17,772 bases of DNA from Treponema sp. (lineage in GTDB: Bacteria > Spirochaetota > Spirochaetia > Treponematales > Breznakiellaceae): the NCBI GenBank assembly GCA_031259515.1, contig JAIRLK010000019.1, forward strand, positions 1 through 17,772. Direction: 5' to 3'. The notes under the pieces are model-generated. The model ran no database searches. It worked only from the letters and a program-made list of their open reading frames with translations, and was not told where the DNA came from. Positions 1-8,123 of the stretch are shown here, piece after piece. The translations under genes and the position numbers were made by a program. Each line of letters starts with the position of its first letter. Positions within the stretch are counted from its first letter, which is position 1.

Positions 1-244
1 TCCCATCTACCACGACGAGCTGTATAAAGTTATAAAGCCCGTGTTTGATATTATCTGCCGTCGGCCCTACCGCAACCCGTGCGGTTTCGGAACCGTAATA
101 CACGCTCACCGGAAAGGGCTGATTATCCACCGTTACCGGCTGCTCCTCTCTCTGAGGCGCTACCGCTACCGGGGAAAAACAACCCGCAAGCAGAACCGCG
201 GCAAGTCCGAATGTCAATATAACAACAGTTTTTATCTTTTGCAT
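1..244 (-). CDS. Putative lipoprotein, 5' part only (runs off the left edge)
   Basis: This minus-strand reading frame starts at 244 and remains open to base 1, so about 81 N-terminal residues are visible. The N-terminus is a typical lipoprotein signal: MQKIK, a hydrophobic stretch (residues 6-20), then the lipobox LLAGC with Cys22 as the predicted lipidated residue. The mature part has the stretch VDNQPFPVSVYYGSETARV and matches no family I recognise. A Shine-Dalgarno GGAGG (250-254) sits 5 bases before the ATG at 244. An in-frame ATG at 256 overlaps that GGAGG and is the less likely start. A good promoter lies about 100 bases upstream. By family knowledge the product would be exported and anchored in a membrane by signal peptidase II processing. 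Its function is unknown. Confidence 0.75.
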   Translation of the reverse strand, partial: MQKIKTVVILTFGLAAVLLAGCFSPVAVAPQREEQPVTVDNQPFPVSVYYGSETARVAVGPTADNIKHGLYNFIQLVVVDG

Positions 245-309
245 AAAAACCTCCATCTTTGTAAGTATCTTTCCCTTAACTTGCGACTCACAAGCCGTAA
301 AGAGGGAAA

Positions 310-327
310 GTTGAATATACATTCAAC
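310..327. repeat. Perfect 7-bp inverted repeat in the lipoprotein gene leader
   Basis: GTTGAAT-ATAC-ATTCAAC is a perfect palindrome with a 4-base centre. It lies just downstream of the predicted transcription start of the lipoprotein gene. It could be an operator for a dimeric regulator or a small RNA hairpin, and the sequence does not decide between them. The rest of the 257-418 gap holds only the promoter and AT-rich sequence. Confidence 0.45.
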
Positions 328-347
328 ATCTAACATCCTAATTACAG

Positions 348-376
348 AATATAGCGTCTATTCAAGAAGAAAACAA
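348..376 (-). promoter_or_regulatory. Sigma-70-type promoter for the lipoprotein gene
   Basis: On the minus strand a -35 box TTGTTT (371-376) and a -10 box TATATT (348-353) are separated by exactly 17 bases. Transcription would begin near 341, giving an untranslated leader of roughly 97 bases before the ATG at 244. The spacing and -10 box are good and the -35 matches in TTG. This separates the lipoprotein gene from the NYN gene upstream. Confidence 0.6.
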
Positions 377-418
377 TAGGCGACTGAATAATTACTTTTA
401 AAGACCCGCGCCGCCGCC

Positions 419-1210
419 CTATTTCCGCTTTTTCCAGCGAATGTAAACCTGGCGGCCCGAACCATTGGCCTGGGGGCGTTCCTCCGCCTCGAACTGGGGG
501 ACAGCCCGGAACAGGTCGCCCAGCTTGCGGAAGCCGTAGTTCCGAGGATCGAACTCGCTGGACAGATTGTTGATCTTCTGGCCCACCGCCCCCAGATACG
601 CCCAGCCGGATTCGTCGGCCAGGTCGTCCACCGCGTCGCGGAGCATCTTGAGGAGTTTGCGGTCCACCTTGAATTCCTTACGCGCCTTGGCTGCGGGCCG
701 GGCATCGTCCTCGTCAGCCTCTTCCTGAACGGCCAGGAGGATTTCAGTATAGATGAATTTGTCGCAGGCCGAAACAAAGGCGCGGGGGGTCTTCTTCTCC
801 CCAAAACCATAGACCGTAAGACCGCTTTCCCGAAGACGCGCCGCCAGGCGGGTAAAATCGGAATCGCTGGAAACGATGCAGAAGCCGTCGAGCTTCCCGC
901 TGTAGAGCAGATCCATGGCGTCGATGATCATGGCCGAGTCGGTGGCGTTCTTGCCGGACGTATACGAAAACTGCTGAATAGGCTGAATGGCGTATTCCAG
1001 CAGCCGGTCTTTCCAGGAGCGAAGGTTCGTGCTTGTCCAGTCGCCGTAGATGCGCTTGACGCTGGAAACTCCGTATTTAGCTACTTCTCCCAGAAGCCCC
1101 TCAATGATGGCCGGCTGGGTGTTGTCCGCATCAATAAGGACCGCAAGTTTGGTCTGGCTCATCTCCGGGACCGAATTTGAATAGTGATCTGAAAATGGGA
1201 ACAAGGGCAT
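419..1210 (-). CDS. NYN-domain (LabA/PIN-like) nuclease with C-terminal OST-HTH/LOTUS domain
   Basis: The product is 263 aa. Residues about 20-155 form a NYN domain of the LabA-like/DUF88 group: KLAVLIDADN carries Asp27 and Asp29, Asp91 lies in KNATDSAMIIDAMD, and SSDSDF carries Asp116 and Asp118. These acidic residues are the expected metal-binding set of this PIN-like ribonuclease fold. An acidic linker (EEADEDDA) follows. Residues about 178-260 (DRKLLKMLRDAVDDL through GFRKLGDLF) fit an OST-HTH/LOTUS module, which binds RNA in other proteins. I chose the ATG at 1210 because a GGAGAA Shine-Dalgarno lies 4 bases upstream; the frame extends further to 1282 but only inside the neighbouring gene. 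The start follows the stop of the Helicase_C_3 gene by one base, so translation is probably coupled. RNase activity is inferred from the family, not proven. Confidence 0.88.
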   Translation of the reverse strand: MPLFPFSDHYSNSVPEMSQTKLAVLIDADNTQPAIIEGLLGEVAKYGVSSVKRIYGDWTSTNLRSWKDRLLEYAIQPIQQFSYTSGKNATDSAMIIDAMDLLYSGKLDGFCIVSSDSDFTRLAARLRESGLTVYGFGEKKTPRAFVSACDKFIYTEILLAVQEEADEDDARPAAKARKEFKVDRKLLKMLRDAVDDLADESGWAYLGAVGQKINNLSSEFDPRNYGFRKLGDLFRAVPQFEAEERPQANGSGRQVYIRWKKRK

Positions 1211-1211
1211 G

Positions 1212-3404
1212 TTATTCTCCAAAGATTGATTGTTTAATCCGCCGCAAAAGGCTGATTTTTCCCAGGGGCAGGCGTATCTCATTCCCCTCAGGCATGGTTT
1301 TAAGCGCCAGGACGGTTTCGCCCCCCCGTTTTTCCAGGGCCGCGGGAATGCCCGTCAGACGGCTCGATTCGCCTTCCGGCGTTACCCAGAGGACTTCCAC
1401 CGGGCATTTAAGGGCAATGGCCTGTTTTGCCACTAAGGTCTTTCCCGCGTAATCAAGATTGCGGGCCTCCAGCTTTTCACCTCGCACAACGCCGCCCGCC
1501 AGTTGGGACTCGCTGAGGATAAGCCGCCGGTCTATACGGGCGGCAAGCTCCTCCGCATCAAGCTTGGGCAGGGCAAGTTTTCCCAGGGCCTGACGGAAAC
1601 GCTCTTGATACGCAGGGGCATCCCTCAAGACCGGCGGGGAACCCTCAGCGGCTCGTTCCCGCTCCGCGCCCGTTCCCGCCATCGGGCTGGATTGGGGGAA
1701 AACAGGAGCTGGAAGCAGGGGCGGAGTCTTGAGCGGGGGATAGGGCGACGAACCCCGGACGGGCGCGGCGCGTGCGGCACGGGCCGTCCCGCCTTCCCGC
1801 CGGGAATGAATCCAGGACTCCGCCGGAGCGTCTCCCGCCGAAAGGGGAGGCCGGGCGACGATGTCCACCCCCGCCTTCTGCAAGCCTTGCAGGACTTCGC
1901 CCGCCTCCTGAACCGCCTGCCCCAGACAGGACAACAAATACACCCCCGGCGCAAGGGACCGGGCGATCAGGGACGCAATGGGTTCGGTCTGAGCCAGATA
2001 ACGCCGGCCCTCCGAAAGGACCAGCACGGTTCCCTGGTGCAGCGCAACATCAGCATACCGGATTCCCCAATCATGCAGCGTCCATCTCAGGTTCTGGTCC
2101 ACGGCCTTTTTGGAAAGCCGCTCCAAATGCGCTATCATGGCGCCGGCATCAAGTCCAAAGTCGAATCCCCGGACCACCGACTCCCTGGTCAGTTCAAACC
2201 GAACCGCGGCCCCCGCCTCCCGTATCGTACAGAAGGCGGCGAGGATCAGGGCATCGGCAAAGGGAATCTCCGGGTAGAGGATACAGGAAAAAGGGGTATC
2301 CAGGGCGATTACCGGGCCGGAAACAGCGCCGGCATCGGGGACCGGGACCAGGCGCCGGCAATCCGTATCCGGGGGAACGCCGCCTCCCCGTACCGGCGCC
2401 ATAAGACCGGCGGTTTCCAGGGCTTCAAGGAAACCGCCGGCCCCGGATGTCCCTATGCTCAGCGGGATCATGCCTACTTCTCCCCACCGGGGATTCCCGG
2501 CTTCGTTCCGTTCAAGGATCTCCACCAGGCGTTTAAGGGTGGACAGAGGGTAGGCTTGCCGTTCTTGTAAAGCGCCGGCAAAACGGTGAACAAACTGGGC
2601 CAGCTTCTGGATTCTGCCCTGGTGAGGGTACCGGATTATGGGATCCGGATCATGACAATAACTGTAGATTCCCCCGGCCCAGTATTCCCTTCTTTCCCGG
2701 GGAGACAGGTTCCTGAAAAAAGTAAGCCGCCGGGTGTCCAGCGTCAGACGGCCCTCCTCGGACGAAAAGAGGCTGATGGTATGCAGGCCGCCTATAAGTC
2801 GCTCAAGATTCAGGGCAGGAAATATCCGCTTCCCCTCATCCATCGCTTTTTTCCTCAGCTTCCCCTCGGCCTTGAAGAATTCCTGTTGGCTAAACAAAAA
2901 GGCGAACAGCCCGGCAAGGATACGATCATCCGGGATCGGGACCGTCTCCGCCTCCAGGGGGAACGACGGCAGAAGGGCGCCCATGTCCGTTATCAGCGGG
3001 GAAAGTACCGGCGCAAGGATGGGGTTCAGGGACAGACGATACACGCCGTCCTCCCGGAAACGGTACACGATGAGCCGTTCCTCCAGGTTAAGGAGCATCC
3101 CGTGCAGGTCCAGGCAGGAGTATTCCCCGGCGAAAAAGCTTTCCAGTTCCCCCGGCGCGGGTTCTCCCAGGGCGGCAATGGATGCGATGATACGCCTATC
3201 CCCTTCGTCAATATACGCGGCGATGATGTCCTGGATTTCCCGGCGGGACAAGAAGGATACAAGGTCTTCCATCAGGCGGTGCTTGTTGAACGGAGTCTTG
3301 ATGCTGCCGAAAACATTCCTCAGCAGGTCGAAATAGGCGGTATCCGGTAAGGTAAGGAGGGCGGCCTCCCATTCATCTTCCGTCCGAAAAGACATTTGCC
3401 TCAT
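1212..3404 (-). CDS. Helicase_C_3 (XPB/Ssl2-like N-terminal) domain protein, XPB partner
   Basis: This 730-aa protein carries no helicase motor motifs (no Walker A or DEAH box). Residues about 363-510 resemble the Helicase_C_3 domain, the module found at the N-terminus of bacterial XPB helicases; the stretch FELTRESVVRGFDFGLDAGA is characteristic. Residues 1-350 are helical and not assigned. Residues about 525-600 are a Pro/Ala/Arg-rich linker, probably disordered. The C-terminus (about 640-725) is rich in beta strands and may be a diverged WYL/SH3-like domain, which is tentative. The start overlaps the end of the XPB gene by 4 bp (ATGA at 3401-3404), and another Met follows three codons later. 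Pairing of an XPB helicase gene with such a protein is also seen in actinobacteria. I infer a DNA-binding or adaptor role for the helicase; the actual activity is unknown. Confidence 0.75.
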   Translation of the reverse strand: MRQMSFRTEDEWEAALLTLPDTAYFDLLRNVFGSIKTPFNKHRLMEDLVSFLSRREIQDIIAAYIDEGDRRIIASIAALGEPAPGELESFFAGEYSCLDLHGMLLNLEERLIVYRFREDGVYRLSLNPILAPVLSPLITDMGALLPSFPLEAETVPIPDDRILAGLFAFLFSQQEFFKAEGKLRKKAMDEGKRIFPALNLERLIGGLHTISLFSSEEGRLTLDTRRLTFFRNLSPRERREYWAGGIYSYCHDPDPIIRYPHQGRIQKLAQFVHRFAGALQERQAYPLSTLKRLVEILERNEAGNPRWGEVGMIPLSIGTSGAGGFLEALETAGLMAPVRGGGVPPDTDCRRLVPVPDAGAVSGPVIALDTPFSCILYPEIPFADALILAAFCTIREAGAAVRFELTRESVVRGFDFGLDAGAMIAHLERLSKKAVDQNLRWTLHDWGIRYADVALHQGTVLVLSEGRRYLAQTEPIASLIARSLAPGVYLLSCLGQAVQEAGEVLQGLQKAGVDIVARPPLSAGDAPAESWIHSRREGGTARAARAAPVRGSSPYPPLKTPPLLPAPVFPQSSPMAGTGAERERAAEGSPPVLRDAPAYQERFRQALGKLALPKLDAEELAARIDRRLILSESQLAGGVVRGEKLEARNLDYAGKTLVAKQAIALKCPVEVLWVTPEGESSRLTGIPAALEKRGGETVLALKTMPEGNEIRLPLGKISLLRRIKQSIFGE

Positions 3405-5155
3405 GATGAACCGATAACCCCGGTCCCACAGGCGCCTCGTTCTTCAAGGCTCCAATGTTGAATGAAATATTTGTATCCTTGTTCGGTCAGGAATTTCTGG
3501 CGGTTCGCCGCGAAATCTTCTTCTACCGTGTAGCGGGAAACGACTGTATAAAAGGAGGAATTCCGCAACCGGCTTTTGGGCCGTAAGATGCGGCCCAGCC
3601 GCTGGGCTTCCTCCTGGCGGGATCCGAAAGACCCGGAGACCTGGATGGCCATGGAAGCGTCCGGCAGATCGATGGCAAAGTTCGCCACCTTGGATACCAC
3701 GATGACCCGTATCTCCCTTCGTTTAAAAGCGCCGTAGATCCGTTCCCGTTCCGCATTGGGCGTCTTCCCGGTAATGATGGGGGCTTTGAGGGCCTTTGCA
3801 AGGGATTCGAGCTGGCCGATATACTGGCCTATCACCAAAATGTAGTCTTCCGGATGATTTGCCACGAGCTGCCTGACCGCAGTCTCCTTAAAGGGATTTT
3901 CGCTGGCTATACGGTACTTTTCCCGTGGAACAGCCGCCGCGTAGGGTATCTTCAAGTTTTCCGGCATATCTAGGCGTATCTCCGTGCAGACGGCGCAGGC
4001 GATCCATCCCTTACCTTCAAGGTCTTTCCACGGCACGTCGTAGCGCTTGGGCCCCACCAGGCTGAACACCGCATCCTCCGCGCCGTCCTCCCGGATCAGG
4101 GTGGCGGTAAGGCCCAGGCGTCTAACCCCCTGTAATTCCGCGGTTACCCGGAACACCGGCGCCGGAAGCAGATGAACCTCGTCGTAAATGATGAGCCCCC
4201 AGGCCCGCTCCCGAAAAATCCTAAAGTGGGGGAAATCCCCGTCTTTTTGGGGCCGCCAGGTGAGAACCTGGTACGTGGCCACGGTAACCGGCGCCACGGC
4301 CTTGGAATCCCCGGTATACTCGGCGATCTGTTCCGGCGTCAAACCGGTCTTGTCCAGAAGCTCGTTTATCCACTGATGAACCGCCGCCACGTTGGTGGTC
4401 AGTACCAGGGTGTTGGTCTTGAGGAGGGACATGACGACCATTCCCACCATCGTCTTCCCCGACCCGCAGGGAAGCGCCACTACCCCGTAGCCTGATCCCG
4501 GTCTGCCATCCCCCAGCACAGACCGGGCGGCCTCGATCTGGTAATCCCGGGGCCTGAAAGGAAGCCCCCCGCCGCTGGTCTCCCTCAGGGCAATATCCAG
4601 CTGTTCCCCGGAAATCAGGGGGGCCATATCCTGCACAGGCCACCCCAGCCTGATAAGTTCCCGTTTGACTATGCCCCGGTCCGTCAAGCGTAGCCTGAAC
4701 CCCGTGTCCATTTTTTCCAGATACTTGTTCAGGGTTTTGGCGGCCCCTATTTCCGCCCGAACAGCAGGCTCCTCAATAACCAGGAAAAGCTCTTCCGGTA
4801 AAACCGCCGCCGCGTCCCCGTCAAAGGCGGCGGCAAGCTGGTCCTCGGAAACCATTCGTATCTTCCCGTACCGGGCCATAGTATCGGAAAAACTTTCGAC
4901 AATTCCCGGCGGGATGGGGTAACGGGTGTACGTTTCCAGCGCGGCGGCAATATCAGGCGGCGTCAGCCCCGCGCCGGCAGCGTTCCACAGGGAAAGGGGA
5001 GTAATCCTGAAGGTGTGGATATGTTCCGGGGACTTTTCCAATTCCGCAAAAGGCAGAATAGCAGCCCGCGCGTTCTCCGCCCCCGGCGCATGAACATCAA
5101 GAAGCAATGTTTTATCGCTTTGCACAATCAACGGATTTGCCGGATCAGCCGCCAT
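3401..5155 (-). CDS. XPB/Ssl2-type superfamily 2 DNA helicase
   Basis: The 584-aa product is a full-length bacterial XPB helicase, an ATP-dependent 3'-5' DNA translocase by family knowledge. The N-terminus (PLIVQSDKTLLL, then residues to about 190) is the Helicase_C_3-like domain. The first RecA-like domain shows Walker A LPCGSGKT (228-235), the DEVH box (325-328), TAT (350-352) and the XPB-specific RED motif R355-E356-D357. The second shows VVSKVANFAIDLP (486-498) and motif VI QEEAQRLGRILRPK (514-527) with its arginine fingers. All key residues are present. There is no Shine-Dalgarno sequence before the ATG at 5155, but the N-terminus aligns with the family, so the start is probably right; the message may be leaderless. 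The gene overlaps the next by 4 bp and lies 142 bases downstream of polB, consistent with a role in DNA repair. Confidence 0.93.
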   Translation of the reverse strand: MAADPANPLIVQSDKTLLLDVHAPGAENARAAILPFAELEKSPEHIHTFRITPLSLWNAAGAGLTPPDIAAALETYTRYPIPPGIVESFSDTMARYGKIRMVSEDQLAAAFDGDAAAVLPEELFLVIEEPAVRAEIGAAKTLNKYLEKMDTGFRLRLTDRGIVKRELIRLGWPVQDMAPLISGEQLDIALRETSGGGLPFRPRDYQIEAARSVLGDGRPGSGYGVVALPCGSGKTMVGMVVMSLLKTNTLVLTTNVAAVHQWINELLDKTGLTPEQIAEYTGDSKAVAPVTVATYQVLTWRPQKDGDFPHFRIFRERAWGLIIYDEVHLLPAPVFRVTAELQGVRRLGLTATLIREDGAEDAVFSLVGPKRYDVPWKDLEGKGWIACAVCTEIRLDMPENLKIPYAAAVPREKYRIASENPFKETAVRQLVANHPEDYILVIGQYIGQLESLAKALKAPIITGKTPNAERERIYGAFKRREIRVIVVSKVANFAIDLPDASMAIQVSGSFGSRQEEAQRLGRILRPKSRLRNSSFYTVVSRYTVEEDFAANRQKFLTEQGYKYFIQHWSLEERGACGTGVIGSS

Positions 5156-5164
5156 AATTCGATA

Positions 5165-5170
5165 ATTATA
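5165..5170 (-). promoter_or_regulatory. Consensus -10 box immediately before the XPB gene
   Basis: The minus strand reads TATAAT at 5165-5170. A -35 region at the usual distance is poor (TTTTAA near 5188-5193). Transcription from this box would start at about 5158, only about 3 bases before the ATG, and no Shine-Dalgarno sequence is present. It may drive a leaderless mRNA, or it may be a chance match in AT-rich sequence. Confidence 0.4.
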
Positions 5171-5193
5171 GAATAAAGTACCCGTTATTAAAA

Positions 5194-5224
5194 GAGGATT
5201 TGAACCTCGAAGGACCGCAGGTCC
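5194..5224 (-). repeat. tRNA-like 3'-half fragment (variable arm plus T arm)
   Basis: On the minus strand, GGACC-TGC-GGTCC (5224-5212) forms a perfect 5-bp hairpin. It is followed by two Ts and then GAGG-TTCAAAT-CCTC (5208-5194), a 4-bp stem with a loop matching the tRNA T-loop consensus. This is the order of variable arm and T arm in a class II tRNA (Leu or Ser). No matching D arm, anticodon arm or acceptor strand is visible upstream, so it is not a working tRNA gene. It is probably a remnant or a tRNA-derived repeat. The rest of the 5156-5297 gap is AT-rich, with a small hairpin GTAAC...GTTAC. Confidence 0.4.
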
Positions 5225-5297
5225 CCCGCACAGACAAGTAACGATACAAAAGTTACAAAAATCGAAAAAAACGGACGCGGTTCAGGTTTTGGGGCCG

Positions 5298-7991
5298 CTA
5301 CATTTCAAGTTCCATCTGCCCGTTTTCAAGGTCTTCCCGGTTCCGGCCTTTCTGGGGGAAAAATTCCCTATGCCATCCCAGGGCGGCGGCTATGGACCGG
5401 ACTACGGGGAGCACTTGGGAGTCGGTGTAGTGGTCGTAATCGAACCGGGCATGGGGCAGAGACGCGGGTTCCGGGCCGTTTACCGTCCAGACGAATTCTA
5501 CCGTTCCCCGGCGGCCTTTCCAGCCCAGGGCCCGTGCGGCCTTTACCTGGGGCGGCGTGGAAGCGGTGTAGGTTTCCGGAGGCCGGGAAAGGCGTTTCCG
5601 GTAGACCAGTTCCCCGTCCAGCTTCCCCGATCTCAGATCCTTTAGGATGACGGAAACTTTCCGTCCCAGGGCATCCTCTTCGGCGCCGGAAAACGCCAGT
5701 TCTAAAAGTTCCAGTTGTATCCGCCGGGCAAGGGGCGTAACGTCGCTCCGCACCGCCTCCATGCCTTTCACCTCCACTTCGGCGGTCCCGTCTTCTTTCA
5801 ACAGAAAGCCCCCATATCCCTTGGCCCGGCCCCGGGCGGCCTGTCCCTTTTCGCGAAGGGCGCGCAGGGGCGGGATCAGGAAGCGGCGGTAGGCTTTCTC
5901 GAACCTCATTTCCAGGAAGGACTCAAGCCGGTATTCTTCCAAAATTCGCTGCGCCAGGAAGCGGTTCAGCTCTCCGGCCAGGTTCCCGCAGAGCGCGGCG
6001 AAATCCCCATACCCCGCGCTGTCCGGGAGGCCGGTCTCCACAAAAAGGGAGTCCGTGTCCCCGTAGAGTACCCGGCGGCCCTGGCCGGCGAACCAGTCAC
6101 GGGAGGCGAGGAGCCACATGCGGGCAAAAGAGGTGATGGCCCCGGCCAATTCGGTACGGGCATACCGACAGGACCGGGTTCCCAGGACACCGTAAAAGCT
6201 GTTCATAAGTATCTTATACACATGGGCGGCGGTATCGTCCCCGGCGTCCAGGGCCTTTTGCCGGGCGGCGAAGTACCGGGAGATCAAGGCGGGCAGGACC
6301 CCCGGCGTCCGGGAAAAAACCGCTCCGTTGGGCGCGGTAATGACCTCCGCCGGGGATGCCGAAACGCGGGCATGGGAGAGGGGATCCACGTTGAAGGTAC
6401 GGATGATGGTGGGGTAAAGGCTGCGGAAATCGAAAACCGCCACATTGCGGAAAAAACCCGGCAACGGATCTAGCACGGTTCCCCCGGCGGCGCCGGAAAC
6501 ATCCCGGTCCTGGCAAAGGTCTGGGGCTATCCCTTTCCGCCGGAGTTCCATGCCGTAGACGCGCTCAAAACTGACCACGCTGGTCCAGGCTTTATCCAGA
6601 GAAACCCCGGTCAGGGCGGCTCGTTCCATGGTCAGGTGGAAAAGGCCGGTCCTTTGCAATATTCGCGGTACCAGTTCCGCATCCCGGCAACAGTAGTTTC
6701 CAAAGGCCACTGGGTCTTCCCTGTACAGGCGATCCAACTCCGTTATTTTATCCGTCCCGGTGGAACCTACCAGCTTCCCCTCACCCAATACCCGTTGAGA
6801 TACTGCTTCCAGGCTAAAATCCGAAGACCCGCCAAGGTCCCCTCCCCGTGAACCGGAACGGACAATCCGCAAGGCGTCGATCACCTGCCGCCCCGGAACC
6901 AGGGCCGCCGCCGACCGCCGGGACCCGCCCGGATAGAAAGCGCCCGCGTCGTCCCGGGAAACCTCTGCGGGACCGCCGCTTCCGGCAAAGAACTTTGCCT
7001 CATCCCCGCCCCGTCCCAGGGCAAAGGGTATCCCCAGGCTTCCGCACCGTTTTGCCAAAACAGGAAAATCAAAGTCCAGGAAATTCCAGCCCGTCAGTAC
7101 ATCGGGGTCAGCAGCCCGAAGGTCTTCAAAAAAGGCCGTAAGCATGGACCGCTCATCGGGGTGGAAGATGACCCGGCCCTTTGGCGGAAAGGATTCCTTG
7201 CCGGGGAGGACCACCCGGACACAAGAACGCTGCTCCCCCGCGCCGCCGAGGGATTTCCCGTTTCCGGCCAGGATAGCTGCGCCGGTATAGACCGCGCCCA
7301 CCGCCCGGACAGCGCCTGAGCGGGTATCGGTTTCAATATCAATAGAAGCTATACGAAGGGGCGCATAACCCGCCGCCTGACCTGCAAGCGTATTCAGGGC
7401 GGCGGATTCAAGGGACCGTATCGTCGGATCCGGGAACACCATATCCACAAAGCGCCCAGGCCGGGAGGGGCCCCGGATTTCCAGGGGTCCGCGTATTTCC
7501 CTTTCGGCGAGGAAGGCATCCGGGGGCTTCTGGTCCCCGTCCGGGCTGGGGATGCCGGCGGATTCCAGGGCATCCAGAGCGGCGGACCGGTCCCGGTACC
7601 GGGTAAAGCGGAGGCGGGCCAGGAGTTTGTGGGGCTTTGCCTCTAAAATCGAACATTTTTGCGCATTACGCAAAGTCTCGCAGGTTCCCAGGAAGCCGTT
7701 CCCGGAAAAAGGCTCCAGGCAGGGAGGCTCAACCGTATAGGACAGGCCGGCAAGCAGGCCGGCGCATCGGGACAAAGCGTCCTGGGAAATATGGAAGGAA
7801 GGCCGCCATCGGGATTCCATGGCGGCGAAAGACCGGCCGTCGGCCAGACGGCCGGTGAGGTAGAGCCGATCCCGGCGGAGATCCGCATAGGCGTGGACCA
7901 GGAAACCGGGCAGGAAGGGAAAGCCGCCGTTTTCCACCGTACCGGGGGTATTCCCGGTATCGCAAGAAGCGGAGGGGGCTGATTCACACAA
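5298..7991 (-). CDS. polB: Family-B DNA polymerase (DNA polymerase II-like)
   Basis: The 897-aa product has both halves of a B-family polymerase. The 3'-5' proofreading domain shows Exo I SIDIET (Asp218, Glu220), Exo II GWNFLDFD (Asn303, Asp308) and Exo III YCCRD (Tyr433, Asp437). The polymerase domain shows motif A DFRSLYPTII (521-530), motif B KILMNSFYG (593-601), motif C YGDTDS (643-648) and KGMEAVRSD (742-750). All catalytic acids are present, so it should be active, and by family it would act in repair or translesion synthesis. It is longer than E. coli Pol II (783 aa), with extra sequence near 225-265 and 325-390. The most upstream start is TTG at 7991, just after an in-frame stop; GTG at codon 19 is the alternative, and neither has a well-placed Shine-Dalgarno sequence. 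It lies directly upstream of the XPB gene on the same strand. Confidence 0.93.
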   Translation of the reverse strand: MCESAPSASCDTGNTPGTVENGGFPFLPGFLVHAYADLRRDRLYLTGRLADGRSFAAMESRWRPSFHISQDALSRCAGLLAGLSYTVEPPCLEPFSGNGFLGTCETLRNAQKCSILEAKPHKLLARLRFTRYRDRSAALDALESAGIPSPDGDQKPPDAFLAEREIRGPLEIRGPSRPGRFVDMVFPDPTIRSLESAALNTLAGQAAGYAPLRIASIDIETDTRSGAVRAVGAVYTGAAILAGNGKSLGGAGEQRSCVRVVLPGKESFPPKGRVIFHPDERSMLTAFFEDLRAADPDVLTGWNFLDFDFPVLAKRCGSLGIPFALGRGGDEAKFFAGSGGPAEVSRDDAGAFYPGGSRRSAAALVPGRQVIDALRIVRSGSRGGDLGGSSDFSLEAVSQRVLGEGKLVGSTGTDKITELDRLYREDPVAFGNYCCRDAELVPRILQRTGLFHLTMERAALTGVSLDKAWTSVVSFERVYGMELRRKGIAPDLCQDRDVSGAAGGTVLDPLPGFFRNVAVFDFRSLYPTIIRTFNVDPLSHARVSASPAEVITAPNGAVFSRTPGVLPALISRYFAARQKALDAGDDTAAHVYKILMNSFYGVLGTRSCRYARTELAGAITSFARMWLLASRDWFAGQGRRVLYGDTDSLFVETGLPDSAGYGDFAALCGNLAGELNRFLAQRILEEYRLESFLEMRFEKAYRRFLIPPLRALREKGQAARGRAKGYGGFLLKEDGTAEVEVKGMEAVRSDVTPLARRIQLELLELAFSGAEEDALGRKVSVILKDLRSGKLDGELVYRKRLSRPPETYTASTPPQVKAARALGWKGRRGTVEFVWTVNGPEPASLPHARFDYDHYTDSQVLPVVRSIAAALGWHREFFPQKGRNREDLENGQMELEM

Positions 7992-8005
7992 GGTCCCACA
8001 GGCTC

Positions 8006-8119
8006 CTAAGACCCCGGTTTTTCAGAGACGATACGGGTGGAGAAGCTCACCAATACCAGGCATCCCAGGTGGTTAACGTTACCGGTCATCTCCAGGATAA
8101 GAACCACGGGTGAAGCCCC
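8006..8119 (-). pseudogene. Remnant of a ClC-type chloride channel C-terminal region
   Basis: The gap between the transporter and polB contains a minus-strand frame ending at a TAG at 8006-8008. It reads SPVVLILEMTGNVNHL, then LVLVSFSTRIVSEKPGS. The pattern (V/I)VLI(L/F)EMTGN-hydrophobic-LVSF is the signature of the late transmembrane helices of ClC chloride channels/transporters. The upstream part of the channel and the following region (usually a GSKPIYE-like motif) are absent. A GTG at 8107 with a GGAGG at 8119-8123 could still express a 33-aa peptide. I read this as a decayed fragment, but the match is short and recalled from family patterns only. Confidence 0.4.
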
Positions 8120-8123
8120 CTCC

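Noticed and set aside
1503..2570. 355-codon plus-strand frame inside the Helicase_C_3 gene
   Set aside because: Composition is Arg/Gly/Pro-rich as expected of a shadow frame, and the opposite strand has a coherent domain protein coupled to its neighbours.
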